Position numbers and translations under genes: made by a program. Positions 26,455 through 36,261 of a DNA stretch of 64,000 nt are shown in pieces (positions within the stretch are counted from its first letter, which is position 1; the number at the start of each line of letters is the position of its first letter). A model generated the notes under the pieces. The model searched no databases. It worked only from the letters and a program-made list of their open reading frames with translations, and was not told where the DNA came from. Source of the DNA: JAABRU01 sp041390465 (GTDB taxonomy: Bacteria; Desulfobacterota; Desulfobacteria; Desulfobacterales; Desulfococcaceae); NCBI GenBank assembly GCA_041390465.1, contig JAWKPW010000005.1, positions 1 to 64,000 of the forward strand, written 5' to 3'.

Positions 26455-28680
26455 ATGAAAAACAATTCTCTTTTTCCCGAAAAAGACACGCAGCAGTTGC
26501 TTCTGATTGTCCTTCTGGTTTCTGTCGCGTTTGTGATGGTGTATTATTTCCATGCAGAACTCCGTTCTGCCACCGTGTTTACCCATTTTTTCTATATTCC
26601 CATTATTCTGGCCTCGATCTGGTGGACTGTCAAAGGCCCGGTTGTGGCCCTGTGCCTCGGGGCTTCCCTGATCCTCAGCCACATATTTCTGAAACCGGAT
26701 GCCCCTCTGCCCGATGATCTGCTGCGTGCGCTGATGTTTATTGTGGTGAGTGTTTTTGTCATTTATGTGAAACAGCAGAATGACATGGCCATGTCCCGGA
26801 TTGTGGCCAGCGAAAAAAAATTCAGGGAACTTTTTGAAAACATCGGAGACGGGGTCTGCATTTACCGGGCTGTCAGCGCAGGGCGGGATTTTGTCTGCAC
26901 GGATGTCAACAAAAGTGCGGAGCATATCGAGGGAATGGCAAAAGAGGAAATGATGGACAAAAGCCTTCTCACCCTGTTTCCGGAAGCCGGGAATTACGGC
27001 CTTTTGGATGTGTTCCATCGGGTGCGGCGCACAGGGAAGGCCGAAACCCTTCCCCTTTCCCATTACAAAGATGATCGGATCAGCGGATGGCGGATTCACT
27101 ATGTGTACCGTCTCTCTCCTGAAGAAATCGTCTGTGTGTACCGGGATGAGACCGAGCGGAAGAAAGCTGAAATGACAAGTCTCAAGCTGGAAGACATTGT
27201 GCAGTCTTCCAATGACGCGATTGTGGGCATCTCTGTGGATGGCATCATACAGACTTGGAACCGGGGGGCGCGGGAAATTTTCGGTTATGAGGCCCATGAG
27301 GCTGCGGGAAATCACATTTCCCTGTTCGTTCCGCGGGAGCGTATTCATGAAACATTTGAAATTATAGACAATATTAAGAAAAATCGTCGTGTGGAGCGTT
27401 TTGAGACTGTCCGGAAGAGAAAAGACGGAAAGATGATACAGGTTTCTGTGACTGCCTCACCTGTGAAAAATTCTCTGGGGGCGGTCACCGGTGCTTCCAT
27501 TATCACCCGTGACATTACTGAAAAATCCATTCTGGAAGAGCAGGTGCGCCAGGCACAGAAACGGCAGGCCATTGGCACTCTGGCAGCGGGAATTGCGCAC
27601 GACTTCAACAATATCCTGATGCCGATTATCGGTTTTTCCGAACTTTCGCTTGATCTGGTGCCCCGGAAAAGTCCTGCGGAGGAAAATCTGAGGCAGATTC
27701 TCAAAAGTGCGGAACGGGCAAGAGAACTGATTCAGCACATCCTGACCTTCAGCCGGGAAAGCAGACAGGAACGCCAGCCTGTCAAACTGCAGTATATTGT
27801 CAAAGAAGCCCTGAAGCTCATCCGCGCCACTCTGCCGTCCACCATCCGCATCCGGCAGGAAATTCATAACTGTTCCGATGTGCTGGCCGATCCCACCCAG
27901 ATACACCAGATTGTCATGAATCTCTGCACCAATGCCTACCATGCAATGGAGGAAAACGGAGGAACCCTGGAGATTTCTCTGACAGATGTCTGCACGGATG
28001 TTCAGGACTGTGCAGAAATTTGGGGTCTGAATCCGGGAAAATATGTGCAACTGCGGGTAAGGGACACAGGGCATGGCATAGATCCGTCCATCATGCCAAA
28101 TATTTTTGATCCCTATTTCACAACAAAGGAAGAGGGGAAGGGAACCGGGCTGGGGCTGGCTGTGGTTCAGGGGATTGTGAAAAATCATGGAGGGAAGATA
28201 AAGATTGCCAGCACTCCCGGATCCGGAACCTGTTTTGAGATTTATTTCCCACAAATTGAGGAGGATGCCTCCATATCAGGTATCACTGCCCAGTCCTGTC
28301 CTCCTCGGGGCAGCGAAAGAGTTCTTCTGGTGGATGATGAGGAGCAGATTGTTCAGATGCTGAGTCAGATGCTCCGTCATCTGGGTTATCAGGTGACAGA
28401 TACTTCAAACAGTCTTGAGGCTCTCAAAATATTCAGTGAAAGACCTGATGCGTATGATCTGGTCATCACGGATCAGACCATGCCGGACATGACCGGTTTC
28501 CAACTGGCGCAGAAAATGCGGGAGATCAGACCCGGAATTCCTGTGGTTCTGTGCACCGGTTTCAGTTCCGGTGTCAGTGAAAAAAAGGCAAAAGAGTCCG
28601 GAATCCGGGAATTCATCATGAAGCCTGTGGTCAAAAAGGATTTGGCAGAGGCCCTGCGCCGTGCGCTGGATGCGAACTGA
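26455..28680 (+). CDS. Hybrid sensor histidine kinase (TM, PAS, PAS, HisKA, HATPase, REC)
   Basis: Membrane-anchored hybrid kinase, 741 residues from ATG 26455; GTG 26443 in frame is an alternative. Four hydrophobic helices fill the first 105 residues. Two PAS domains follow (about 115-235 and 240-360, the second with IVGISVDGIIQTWNRGAREIFGYE). The phospho-accepting His lies in AAGIAHDFNNIL (about residue 382), the ATP site in VLADPTQIHQIVMNLCTNA (N box) and GTGLGLAVVQG (G box). A C-terminal receiver has the phospho-Asp in YDLVITDQTMPDM (about residue 673). There is no output domain, so a separate regulator or phosphotransfer partner is expected. It closely resembles the kinase at 30535-33105. 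Confidence 0.93.
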   Translation: MKNNSLFPEKDTQQLLLIVLLVSVAFVMVYYFHAELRSATVFTHFFYIPIILASIWWTVKGPVVALCLGASLILSHIFLKPDAPLPDDLLRALMFIVVSVFVIYVKQQNDMAMSRIVASEKKFRELFENIGDGVCIYRAVSAGRDFVCTDVNKSAEHIEGMAKEEMMDKSLLTLFPEAGNYGLLDVFHRVRRTGKAETLPLSHYKDDRISGWRIHYVYRLSPEEIVCVYRDETERKKAEMTSLKLEDIVQSSNDAIVGISVDGIIQTWNRGAREIFGYEAHEAAGNHISLFVPRERIHETFEIIDNIKKNRRVERFETVRKRKDGKMIQVSVTASPVKNSLGAVTGASIITRDITEKSILEEQVRQAQKRQAIGTLAAGIAHDFNNILMPIIGFSELSLDLVPRKSPAEENLRQILKSAERARELIQHILTFSRESRQERQPVKLQYIVKEALKLIRATLPSTIRIRQEIHNCSDVLADPTQIHQIVMNLCTNAYHAMEENGGTLEISLTDVCTDVQDCAEIWGLNPGKYVQLRVRDTGHGIDPSIMPNIFDPYFTTKEEGKGTGLGLAVVQGIVKNHGGKIKIASTPGSGTCFEIYFPQIEEDASISGITAQSCPPRGSERVLLVDDEEQIVQMLSQMLRHLGYQVTDTSNSLEALKIFSERPDAYDLVITDQTMPDMTGFQLAQKMREIRPGIPVVLCTGFSSGVSEKKAKESGIREFIMKPVVKKDLAEALRRALDAN

Positions 28681-28809
28681 TTAATTTATCCGTATTTTTC
28701 ATTTTATCTGATACAGCATAACCAGATTGAAAAAATTTTTAGGAATTGCCGGAACGGAGTGAAACAGAATTTCGGCAAAATCTGAAAAGAGAGGAATACC
28801 GTTGCAAAA

Positions 28810-29841
28810 ATGAATGGCTATCAAAGAAATATTGAACAGTTACGGGAGGTGGCATCTTTATTCTGGCCAGAGGAATTATCCGGAGAGGCAGCAAAACAGA
28901 GTGTTATTCCAATTCTGCTGAATACGCAGAAACAGTTTTTGGGAATTCTTGGTATAAAAATATCTGATATTCATAAATTTTTTAAACTGATAGAAATAGC
29001 GGAACTGCCTGCCAATCTTTTTTTGAGACATCTGATGATTATTGCTGATTTCGGTGGGGAACTTTTGCAGAGGGTAAATGACAATTTTTCTGTTCTGTTT
29101 CCTTCGGGTGAACTGGAATATGCGCTGAACGGTGTTCCTCAGCGGTACAGATTTCAAAAACTTCCCATAAAGGGACGGCTGACCAATGACAGACTGAATG
29201 CCAGCGGCAAAAAGCTGGCTGCTTCCCATCCACTGGATGATTTGTCAAAAGATGTGACTGCTCTTCTGATGTTCGGGAGTGAATCCCAAAATCCTTATAC
29301 TGCGGAAGTTCTGTCAAAATGTGAGATCGGCGGTTATGTGGGAGACCCTGCTGCTTTGGAAACATTTGTCAGACAGCGTTATATATGGGTAAGCCGGATC
29401 ACCGCAGGCTCTCAAACCAATAATCCGGGGCAACTGGCGCAGAAGTATGTCCATCACTATCTTGAGGATCATCTTGATATTCCGGATACCTGCATACAGG
29501 CAGGCGGTCACATGCCGGGCATATCCTATACGGATCAGAATGCAAACCGTCCCACATCTTTTGATCTTGTTGTTTCAAAACAGGAAAAGTATGCTGCTGT
29601 GGAGGTCAGTTTTCAGGTGACAACAAACAGTGTGATTGAACGGAAAGCCGGACAGGCGCAGGCACGTTATCAGCAAATTCAGAAAGCCGGATACAAAATG
29701 GCCTATGTTCTTGACGGAGCAGGCAATTTTCAGTGTGAAAATGCGGTAAGCACCATCTGCGCGCACAGCCACTGCACTGTAGCCTTTTCACGCCCTGAAC
29801 TGAAAATATTATGTGATTTTCTGAGGGAATATTTTGCATGA
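28810..29841 (+). CDS. Probable type II restriction endonuclease (PD-(D/E)XK-like)
   Basis: 343-residue soluble protein, AT-richer than its neighbours. The C-terminal third carries a nuclease-like arrangement: SFDLVVS, then YAAVEVSFQVTTNS (acidic D...E-x-S/Q pattern on adjacent strands), a basic helix VIERKAGQAQARYQQ, and MAYVLDGAGNFQ ... HCTVAFS, phrases I associate with type II restriction enzymes; the exact family is not certain. Immediately downstream is the 3' remnant of a beta-class DNA methyltransferase, which supports a restriction-modification origin. The E-x-K lysine appears replaced by Ser, or lies elsewhere, so activity is uncertain. ATG 28810 has only a weak, distant AGAGGAA. It interrupts two related hybrid-kinase genes. 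Confidence 0.6.
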   Translation: MNGYQRNIEQLREVASLFWPEELSGEAAKQSVIPILLNTQKQFLGILGIKISDIHKFFKLIEIAELPANLFLRHLMIIADFGGELLQRVNDNFSVLFPSGELEYALNGVPQRYRFQKLPIKGRLTNDRLNASGKKLAASHPLDDLSKDVTALLMFGSESQNPYTAEVLSKCEIGGYVGDPAALETFVRQRYIWVSRITAGSQTNNPGQLAQKYVHHYLEDHLDIPDTCIQAGGHMPGISYTDQNANRPTSFDLVVSKQEKYAAVEVSFQVTTNSVIERKAGQAQARYQQIQKAGYKMAYVLDGAGNFQCENAVSTICAHSHCTVAFSRPELKILCDFLREYFA

Positions 29842-29918
29842 CACATTTATCGGAAAACTGCAATCCCCTTGTCATCCGGAGGAAAGCAGTTCAAAGCTGG
29901 CCATGTCTGACTGAAAAC

Positions 29919-30378
29919 ATGAATTCTTTCAACGGAGTCTGTGCAGTGCTTCTTCCATTGCGCAAAATAGGGAGAGAGGCACACTGGCGGCAGAAAATAC
30001 ATCGGCATTGAGATTTCGGAAAAATATTATGAAATATCCCGACTGCGGCATGAGGAAATCCGCCAGGGCATTGATCCCTTCAGAAAAGATGAACGGGATT
30101 TGACGGAAAAAAACAGCCGGGTTGCCCGTATGCCAAAGAAAAAATATGAAATATCCAAAAAGACGCTGCAACTGGAAGTGCGCCGGGTGGCAAAGGAACT
30201 GGGAAGCCTTCCGAAGCGGGAGGATATGATAAAATTCGGAAAATACCCCATAAGTTATTATGATGAATATTTTTTCAGTTGGGGGGAGGTCTGCGCGGCT
30301 GCCCGGCATGAGGGCATGTCTGAAACCCCGGAAAATCCGGTGCAGATGTCCCTTCAGACCGGACTGTTTGGCAACTGA
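29919..30378 (+). pseudogene. DNA methyltransferase 3' remnant with HNH-repeat-like tail
   Basis: Remnant of a beta-class (N4/N6) DNA methyltransferase. A motif-I-like FNGVCAV is read in one frame near 29928, then GGRKYIGIEISEKYYEISRLRHEEI in frame 1 from 29986, as in the C-terminal SAM-binding part of such enzymes. The same frame runs through IRQGIDPFRKDERDLT into MPKKKYEISKKTLQLEV and KELGSLPKREDMIKFGKYPISYYDEYF, resembling the homing-endonuclease-associated (HNH) repeat seen as a tail on some methyltransferases. A stop (TAG 29968) and a frame change precede it. The target-recognition part and the DPPY motif are missing. Everything before this segment has been deleted or replaced. Confidence 0.72.
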
Positions 30379-30521
30379 TATTCCCCGATATCGTCCTGCT
30401 GGTCAAAAACCGGTATTCGCAGCCCGTGAACAGAGGCGGATTCCGGTTTGCACAGCAGTGACGGAATGCGGAAACAGGGACTTTTTGCAAAGTTCATCCG
30501 ATTTCCTTGGGAATATCCGAA

Positions 30522-30527
30522 AAGGAG
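30522..30527 (+). promoter_or_regulatory. Ribosome-binding site deciding the second hybrid-kinase start
   Basis: AAGGAG 7 nt upstream of TTG 30535 fixes that TTG as the likely start, although the frame is open further upstream (to 30448). Confidence 0.65.
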
Positions 30528-30534
30528 AAAACCT

Positions 30535-33105
30535 TTGTCAGAGGAACCCATATTGCTTATCGTTCTTATTTTGTTTTTTTCGATTCTGTTTCAGATGCTG
30601 GCCGCATGCCGCGCGCTGCATCTGATTCCCCTTACCGGCAGACGGCTGGCATGGATACTGATTTCTGTTGGAATTTCAATGATGATCCTGCGCCGCTTCA
30701 TGACTCTGATCGGTATTCTGCACAGCAGAATTCCGGCCTCATCCATTGACATTTCCGCGGAATGGATTGCTTTGGGCACTTCCCTGTTTCTTTTCTTGGG
30801 CATTTCTCATATTGCCCCGCTTTTCCAGTCCATCCGGGACGCACAGGAGAAGCTCGGAAAAAGTGAGGAACGGTACCGCTGTCTGTTTGAGGACAGCAAA
30901 GATCCAATTTATGAAACCGGCAAAGAGGGGAAAATTGTCACGGTCAATCAGGCATTTCTGGATCTTTTCGGTTATACCCGCAGCGAGACCGGGGAAATGA
31001 ATATCCGGCAGATATATGCTGATCCCGAAGACCGGAAACGGTTTCAGTCCCAGATTGAATCTCAGGGATTTGTCAGGGATTATGAAGTGATGTTTCGCAC
31101 AAAAGACGGAAGGCAGGTCTGCTGCCTGCTCACCTCCACAGTCAAGTGGTGCAATGACATGGTGGGCGGATACCGGGGCATTATCCGGGACATTACCGCC
31201 CGCCGTGAGATGGAAAAAGCGCTGCGGGAAAGTGAGGCCATGTTCCGTGCGCTTACGGAAAACACCAGTTCCGGCATTTTTATCATACAGGATGACAGTT
31301 TCCGCTATGTCAACCCATCTGCGGAAAGCATCTGCGGATATTCCAAAGCCTGCCTGCTGACAAAATCCTACAGCGACATTGTTCATATTGACTTCCGCAA
31401 TGCCATCAGAGAACTCATTGAGCAGATACGCTCCGGGAAAGAATATGTGATGCGTCATGAAATCAAGATTGTCACAAAGGATCTCCGGGAAAAATGGATT
31501 GATCTCAGCATTTCACCCATCTGCTTTGAGGGACAGAAAGGGCTTCTGGTGACAGCCGCGGATATTTCCGTCAGAAAAGAAATGGAAGAGAAACTCCGGG
31601 AAAGGGAGCAGTGGTACCGCCAGTTCTTTGAGGATGATCTGACCGGCGATTATATCACCCATGCAGATGGCCGGATTATGGAATGCAATCCCGCGATGGC
31701 AAAAATTTTCGGTTTTGCCACAGTGGAAGATTCTTTTCAGTACAATGCTGCCCAGTTTTATCCCAATCCGCAGGATCGGAGCAGGATGCTGGATCTGCTC
31801 CGTCAGAAAAAGAAGCTGGAATATTATGAATCCGAACTCAGGGACAAGAACGGCAGACCTCTGCATGTGATTGAAAATGTCATCGGCATATTTGATGAAA
31901 ACGGGAATCTGGAGAAGCTCAGGGGTTATATTTTTGACATTACCGAATCCAAAAAACTGGAAGACAAGCTGCGCCAGGCACAGAAAATGGAGGCCATTGG
32001 CACCCTTGCCGGAGGAATTGCCCATGATTTCAACAATATTCTTGTCCCCATCCTTTCCTATGCGGAAATGGCCCGGATGGAAAAACTGGAAGACGCGAAA
32101 AGAAAAAAATTCATGACGGAAATCATCAATGCCGCGAACCGGGCAAGGCAACTGATCCGGCAGATTCTGACTTTCAGCCGTCAGTGTGAGCATGAAAAAT
32201 GTGCTGCGGAGTTGCAGCCGATTCTTGCGGAAGCTCTGAAACTCCTGAAAGCAGGTCTGCCCTCGTCCATTGAAATCCGTCAGCATATTGATCCCCAATG
32301 CGGCCCGGTTTTTGCCGATCCGGTGCAGATTCACCAGATCGTCATGAATCTGGTAACCAATGCCTTTCATGCCATGGAAAAAACCGGAGGAATCCTGGAG
32401 GTGGATCTGGGGGAGGTTTTTATGGGGCCTGAGGATGTGAGATCACATCCGGATATGGAAACCGGACCTTATGTGCGACTGATGGTCAGCGATACAGGGG
32501 AGGGAATGGAGCCGGATATTTTGGGCAGAATATTTGATCCCTATTTTACCACCAAGACTCCGGGCAAGGGAACCGGTTTGGGACTGGCAGTGGTTCACGG
32601 CATTGTGAGGAACAGCGGCGGTCATATCCGGGTCAGCAGTGAAAAAGGAAAGGGAAGCAGTTTTTCTGTCTATCTGCCCAAAATTCGAAATATTTCCCCT
32701 GAAAGCAGCGCGTCAGAGGAGCATCCGTTTCCCACCGGCTGTGAAAAAATACTGCTGATTGATGATGAAAGGGTGATTGTGGAGGCCCTTGCCGAAATGC
32801 TCACCGGTCTCGGTTATACGGTGTATGTTCAGACAAGCAGTGTCAAGGCTCTTGAAATATTTCTCAACAGACAGGACCGATATGATCTGGTGATTACGGA
32901 TCAGACCATGCCGCATATGAACGGCACAGAACTGATTCAGAATATCCGGAGGATAAGGCCGGATATGCCCTTTATCCTGTGTTCGGGTTTTGCCCATGCA
33001 GATGATCCGGAAAACCGGACAGCCCTGTGCCATTATGTTGCCAAGCCCGTAAGCATAGGGGAACTGGCTGAAACCATACGGAAGGCTCTGGAGAAAAAAA
33101 TCTGA
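30535..33105 (+). CDS. Hybrid sensor histidine kinase (TM, three PAS, HisKA, HATPase, REC)
   Basis: 856-residue membrane kinase. Three hydrophobic helices occupy the first 95 residues (PILLIVLILFFSILFQML; AWILISVGISMMIL; WIALGTSLFLFLGISHI). Three PAS/PAC units follow (about 115-235, 240-365, 370-480), with DPIYETGKEGKIVTVNQAF typical. The His lies in AGGIAHDFNNIL (about residue 497), the N box in QIHQIVMNLVTNAFHAME, the G box in GTGLGLAVVHG; a C-terminal receiver has YDLVITDQTMPHM. Kinase core and receiver are strikingly similar to the kinase at 26455, differing mainly by one more PAS domain, so the two look like a duplication split by the restriction-modification insertion. Start TTG 30535 by its AAGGAG. 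Confidence 0.92.
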   Translation: MSEEPILLIVLILFFSILFQMLAACRALHLIPLTGRRLAWILISVGISMMILRRFMTLIGILHSRIPASSIDISAEWIALGTSLFLFLGISHIAPLFQSIRDAQEKLGKSEERYRCLFEDSKDPIYETGKEGKIVTVNQAFLDLFGYTRSETGEMNIRQIYADPEDRKRFQSQIESQGFVRDYEVMFRTKDGRQVCCLLTSTVKWCNDMVGGYRGIIRDITARREMEKALRESEAMFRALTENTSSGIFIIQDDSFRYVNPSAESICGYSKACLLTKSYSDIVHIDFRNAIRELIEQIRSGKEYVMRHEIKIVTKDLREKWIDLSISPICFEGQKGLLVTAADISVRKEMEEKLREREQWYRQFFEDDLTGDYITHADGRIMECNPAMAKIFGFATVEDSFQYNAAQFYPNPQDRSRMLDLLRQKKKLEYYESELRDKNGRPLHVIENVIGIFDENGNLEKLRGYIFDITESKKLEDKLRQAQKMEAIGTLAGGIAHDFNNILVPILSYAEMARMEKLEDAKRKKFMTEIINAANRARQLIRQILTFSRQCEHEKCAAELQPILAEALKLLKAGLPSSIEIRQHIDPQCGPVFADPVQIHQIVMNLVTNAFHAMEKTGGILEVDLGEVFMGPEDVRSHPDMETGPYVRLMVSDTGEGMEPDILGRIFDPYFTTKTPGKGTGLGLAVVHGIVRNSGGHIRVSSEKGKGSSFSVYLPKIRNISPESSASEEHPFPTGCEKILLIDDERVIVEALAEMLTGLGYTVYVQTSSVKALEIFLNRQDRYDLVITDQTMPHMNGTELIQNIRRIRPDMPFILCSGFAHADDPENRTALCHYVAKPVSIGELAETIRKALEKKI

Positions 33106-33171
33106 GGGCGTTCAGGGGGACAAAAAATCAAAATCCGAACAGATTGACATGATTGCAGAAAAACTCTCAAC

Positions 33172-33202
33172 GATTTGACAAGTTTCAAAAAAATGTCAAA
33201 TC
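33172..33202. repeat. GATTTGACAACTT palindrome, copy 2
   Basis: GATTTGACAAGTTTC / AAATGTCAAATC, imperfect inner stem, between convergent hybrid-kinase and YkgJ genes. Confidence 0.7.
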
Positions 33203-33241
33203 CTGTCGGAGTCCGGCAGATCTGCTGTCAAAATGGCAGTG

Positions 33242-33748
33242 TCAAATTTTATGCAGTGTCCGCAGTTCCTTTAGCACAGCATACTGTGCGCTGATATTTC
33301 TGCGCTGCGCTTCCAGAAAAGCATGATATTCATCTCCCATAAAGCAGGGCCAGGCATTTGAGCAGACAAGGGGCCGGGCTGAAAAGGAAAAGATGCAGCC
33401 ATGCGGATCAAGGAAAGGGCATTGGTGCATACGGCTTTCCTTTGACAGGCGTTTTTCCAGAGATGCATGTTCCTCCTGGGGGATTGCGGAAAGCATGACA
33501 AAAAAATCCGTGCAGTCCAAATTTTGGGGAAAATGCCATTTGCAGCATTCCCCCCTGCACGCAGGAATGCTCCTGACACACGCGGACACATAGCCCAGTT
33601 CATCGGCTTTGCGGTGCAAAATGTCACGAATGCGGTTGATGGCCTCCACAGCAGCCTGCGCCCGGCATTTTTCACTTCCCGTCAGATTTTCATGCAGGGC
33701 CAGAGCCAGATTCAGCGATGTGAGCATATTTTCCCGGTAACTGTTCAT
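33242..33748 (-). CDS. YkgJ-type cysteine-cluster protein
   Basis: 168-residue protein of the YkgJ/CxxCxxCC-like family (putative metal or Fe-S binding). Cysteines are clustered as CRGECCKWHF, DCTDFF, CPFLDPHGCIFSFSARPLVCSNAWPC, matching the order of the family (CxxxCC ... CPFL ... C.IY..RP..CR). Function unknown, sometimes linked to metalloenzyme maturation. ATG 33748 shares one base with the stop of the upstream beta-propeller gene (TGATG), so they are translationally coupled. A longer open frame upstream only overlaps the propeller gene. Confidence 0.8.
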   Translation of the reverse strand: MNSYRENMLTSLNLALALHENLTGSEKCRAQAAVEAINRIRDILHRKADELGYVSACVRSIPACRGECCKWHFPQNLDCTDFFVMLSAIPQEEHASLEKRLSKESRMHQCPFLDPHGCIFSFSARPLVCSNAWPCFMGDEYHAFLEAQRRNISAQYAVLKELRTLHKI

Positions 33749-34821
33749 CACTGCTCCAATGCCACAGCATACACAGAGCTTCCCGCTCCGAAATACAGAA
33801 TTCCGTCTGCATAAACAAGCGGTGTCATAACGGTGGATTTTGCATTGAAATTCCATTTTTCCTTTCCGTCCCGGATGTCAAGACCATACACATACCCGTC
33901 TCCGGAACCGAAATACACGGTGTCTCCGATGACAAGGGACGAGGATCGGATTTCCATTCCCGCGCTGTCCTCAAACCGCCATTTTTCCTTTCCGCTGTCT
34001 GCATCCAAAGCATAGAAATTTCCGTCATCACTGCCGAAATACACGGTTCCGTTTGCAAAACAGGGCCGGGAATACACAAAACCGTCTGCTGCAAATTTCC
34101 ATTTTTCCGATCCGTTTTTCCGGTCAAATGCAGAGAAATCTGCTTCACCGCTTCCGAAATACAGCATATCTTTTTCCACCAGAGGCGGAATCCGTACCCC
34201 CGGAATTTTCTTTTTCCAAATCTCTTTTGCATTTTTGCTGTCAATGGCATACAAAAAATCTTCCGCACTGAAATACGCGGCTGTATCCGCGAACACAGGG
34301 GAAGTCCGAATCTGTTTTTCTGCTTTGAACCGGGAAATTTCCTTTCCGCTGTCCGCGTCCACTGCATACAGCAAATCACCGGAAATACAGTAAACGGTAC
34401 TGTCTTTGATCACAGGGGCAGAATATATCCGGGCATTCTCATCAGGTTTGAAAATCCACTTTTCCGTGCCGGTTTCCGCATTCAGGGCATACAGACTGTT
34501 TTTTGCACCCAGATAAATGCTTCCTTTGTCTGCAACCGGTGCGGAAATCATTTCCTGTCCGGTATTGTACTGCCATTTCTCTGATCCCGAAACCCTGTCC
34601 AGCGCATGACAGTATGTATCTGTGCCTGTGAAATAAACTGCTTTTTCATCCAAAGCAGGCGTGGAATGCACCCATGCCTGTGTTTTGAATTTCCAAATCA
34701 TGCGGGCTGATGATGGCGGATGCTCGCGTTTTATTCTGTCCGGAGGAACTGTCCCATTGCGGTTTGCGGTCAATGCGGATGTTTTCCTCTTTGGCATCTG
34801 TCTGAATCCAATCCATAGCAC
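33748..34821 (-). CDS. PQQ-type beta-propeller repeat protein (5' end uncertain)
   Basis: Seven to eight PQQ-like blades of about 38 residues: each has the pattern YFG/YLGA....LYALDA.TG.EKW.F (for example TVYFGSDDGNFYALDADSG and LYFGSGEADFSAFDRKNG). Such BamB-like propellers act as protein or substrate scaffolds, usually in the periplasm. No signal peptide is visible after the first possible start (34821), and sequence immediately upstream is a broken propeller gene, so the true N-terminus may have been lost by a frameshift. The blades start at about residue 50 (WKFKTQAWVHSTPAL). Downstream, the YkgJ-like gene is coupled. Confidence 0.8.
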   Translation of the reverse strand: MLWIGFRQMPKRKTSALTANRNGTVPPDRIKREHPPSSARMIWKFKTQAWVHSTPALDEKAVYFTGTDTYCHALDRVSGSEKWQYNTGQEMISAPVADKGSIYLGAKNSLYALNAETGTEKWIFKPDENARIYSAPVIKDSTVYCISGDLLYAVDADSGKEISRFKAEKQIRTSPVFADTAAYFSAEDFLYAIDSKNAKEIWKKKIPGVRIPPLVEKDMLYFGSGEADFSAFDRKNGSEKWKFAADGFVYSRPCFANGTVYFGSDDGNFYALDADSGKEKWRFEDSAGMEIRSSSLVIGDTVYFGSGDGYVYGLDIRDGKEKWNFNAKSTVMTPLVYADGILYFGAGSSVYAVALEQ

Positions 34822-34849
34822 TCATCTGCATTAGAAAAATCCCGCCATA

Positions 34850-35896
34850 CCGGACTGAAAGATTTCCGCATTCATCTCCCTGATGATTTTCATTTCGTTT
34901 TTTTTCCCAGTATCCAAAGATGCCGTATCCGCCATAACTGCCTTCTCCCGACATAGAGCAGGGAAACCATGGGAATCTGTGGGAGAAAAATGCTGAAAAA
35001 TGGATTTTTTCTTTCATGTCAAGGAAGATTCTTTTTTGCAGCAATATCTGTGAGAATATACGCAGGCGACCTGCCTGCGGGATTGCGTATCAGCAGATAC
35101 CGGCTGTCATGGCTCAAGCGAATACCGGGCAAACATCAGAGGCTCCCACTGGCCGGAATCAGGGGCATAAAACTAGGGTATGCAGTTTTCTTTTTTATGC
35201 GTCTTCACATCCCATTGCCATTCAAACATATCCATTTTTTCAGAACTTGAAAGAGCAATGATTTTCCCATCCTCTGCGACAAAAGCCTGTATGAAATCAG
35301 TGCCGGGGTTTTGGGAAGTGTTTTCCGCTGTATGGATTATCAGCGTTTCATCCGGCCGGAGCAGATGAAGATTATCCGGAAACCATTTGCAGGGCAAAGG
35401 GAAAAGTTTCCCTGGCGCGTCTGTATGAGTCTGTCATAAACCTGTGTAACCTTTGCCTGTGCAAAATCAAAAATCAAAACCCGTGACTGTATTCCGCTTT
35501 TTTTGCGGTTTCCCGATATTTTTTCCTGGTTGGGGCTCAGCCAGTTTATCGCCTTTTGGGAGACCAGACATACCTGGGCATGTTTTTCATATCTCCCGCA
35601 AAAACAAGAAGCTGTTAGTTTCCTTCCTGATCCGTTACGCACAGTTCATAATGTTCCTCATATTTTTCATGCGGTCTGACAAACGCGGCATAGTTTCCGC
35701 CGGGACGGATTTGTATCCCCTTTACAGAAATCTCTCGCTTTTCCTGCTTTCCGTGTGCATGATAAAAAACAATGCGGGATTCAGCCTGCTGCACATCTGT
35801 CTTTGGTTCCGCAAGATACAGCAGGGTCTGTGCATTACACAGGCCGGTGATAAGCAGAATTGCCGGAAATATTATCATCCATTGCATTTTTTTCAT
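34850..35896 (-). pseudogene. Exported TolB/WD40-like propeller gene, multiply frameshifted
   Basis: ATG 35896 follows AAGGAGAG and starts a good signal peptide (MIIFPAILLITGLCNAQT). The frame closes at 35615, but propeller-like phrases continue in other frames: VWSPKGDKLAEP near 35540, LHLLRPDETLIIHTAENTS near 35330-35370, AFVAEDGKIIALSSSEKMDMFEWQWD near 35210-35290, LSHDSRYLLIRNPAG near 35070-35110. The 'SPDG..L' type strands and spacing suggest a TolB/WD40-like six- to seven-bladed protein. At least four indels or stops are needed to join them. It could once have been continuous or co-operonic with the PQQ propeller downstream. Confidence 0.55.
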
Positions 35897-36261
35897 GTCA
35901 CTCTCCTTATTAAACCGGCAATTAAACACCACAACAATCAGTTATTATAACTATTTTAACTTATTAAAATATTTCATGTTTGCTTTTGGTATTAAAAATT
36001 GCCGGATTAATAAGAACTCCCTCCCTTTAGGGATGGGAAACTTTCTGTTAAACAGCATTGTATGCCAAAATGCCAAACATTTCGGTTATCCAGTTTCCGG
36101 AACTCCCGGACTCTGAAAATGGGACAAATCAGCTTAATATTATTTAAATCGCCACGAATGACACGAATCAGCACGAATTGCAAAACCCGTAATTCGTGTA
36201 ATTTGTGTAATTCGTGGCACTGTTTATTTAACTCGCTACAGTTAATGGTATATCTATTTTT
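35897..36261. repeat. Intergenic dispersed repeat (copy 1 of a ~160-bp pair)
   Basis: About 36080-36255 is a degenerate direct repeat of 46020-46180: both read TTTCCGGAACT-CCGGACTC, then CGAATGACACGAATC-GCAC, an inverted GTAATTCGTGTAATT-CGTG, and end TTAATGGTATAT. The CACGAAT/ATTCGTG halves can form a long hairpin. No gene in the rest. Confidence 0.7.
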
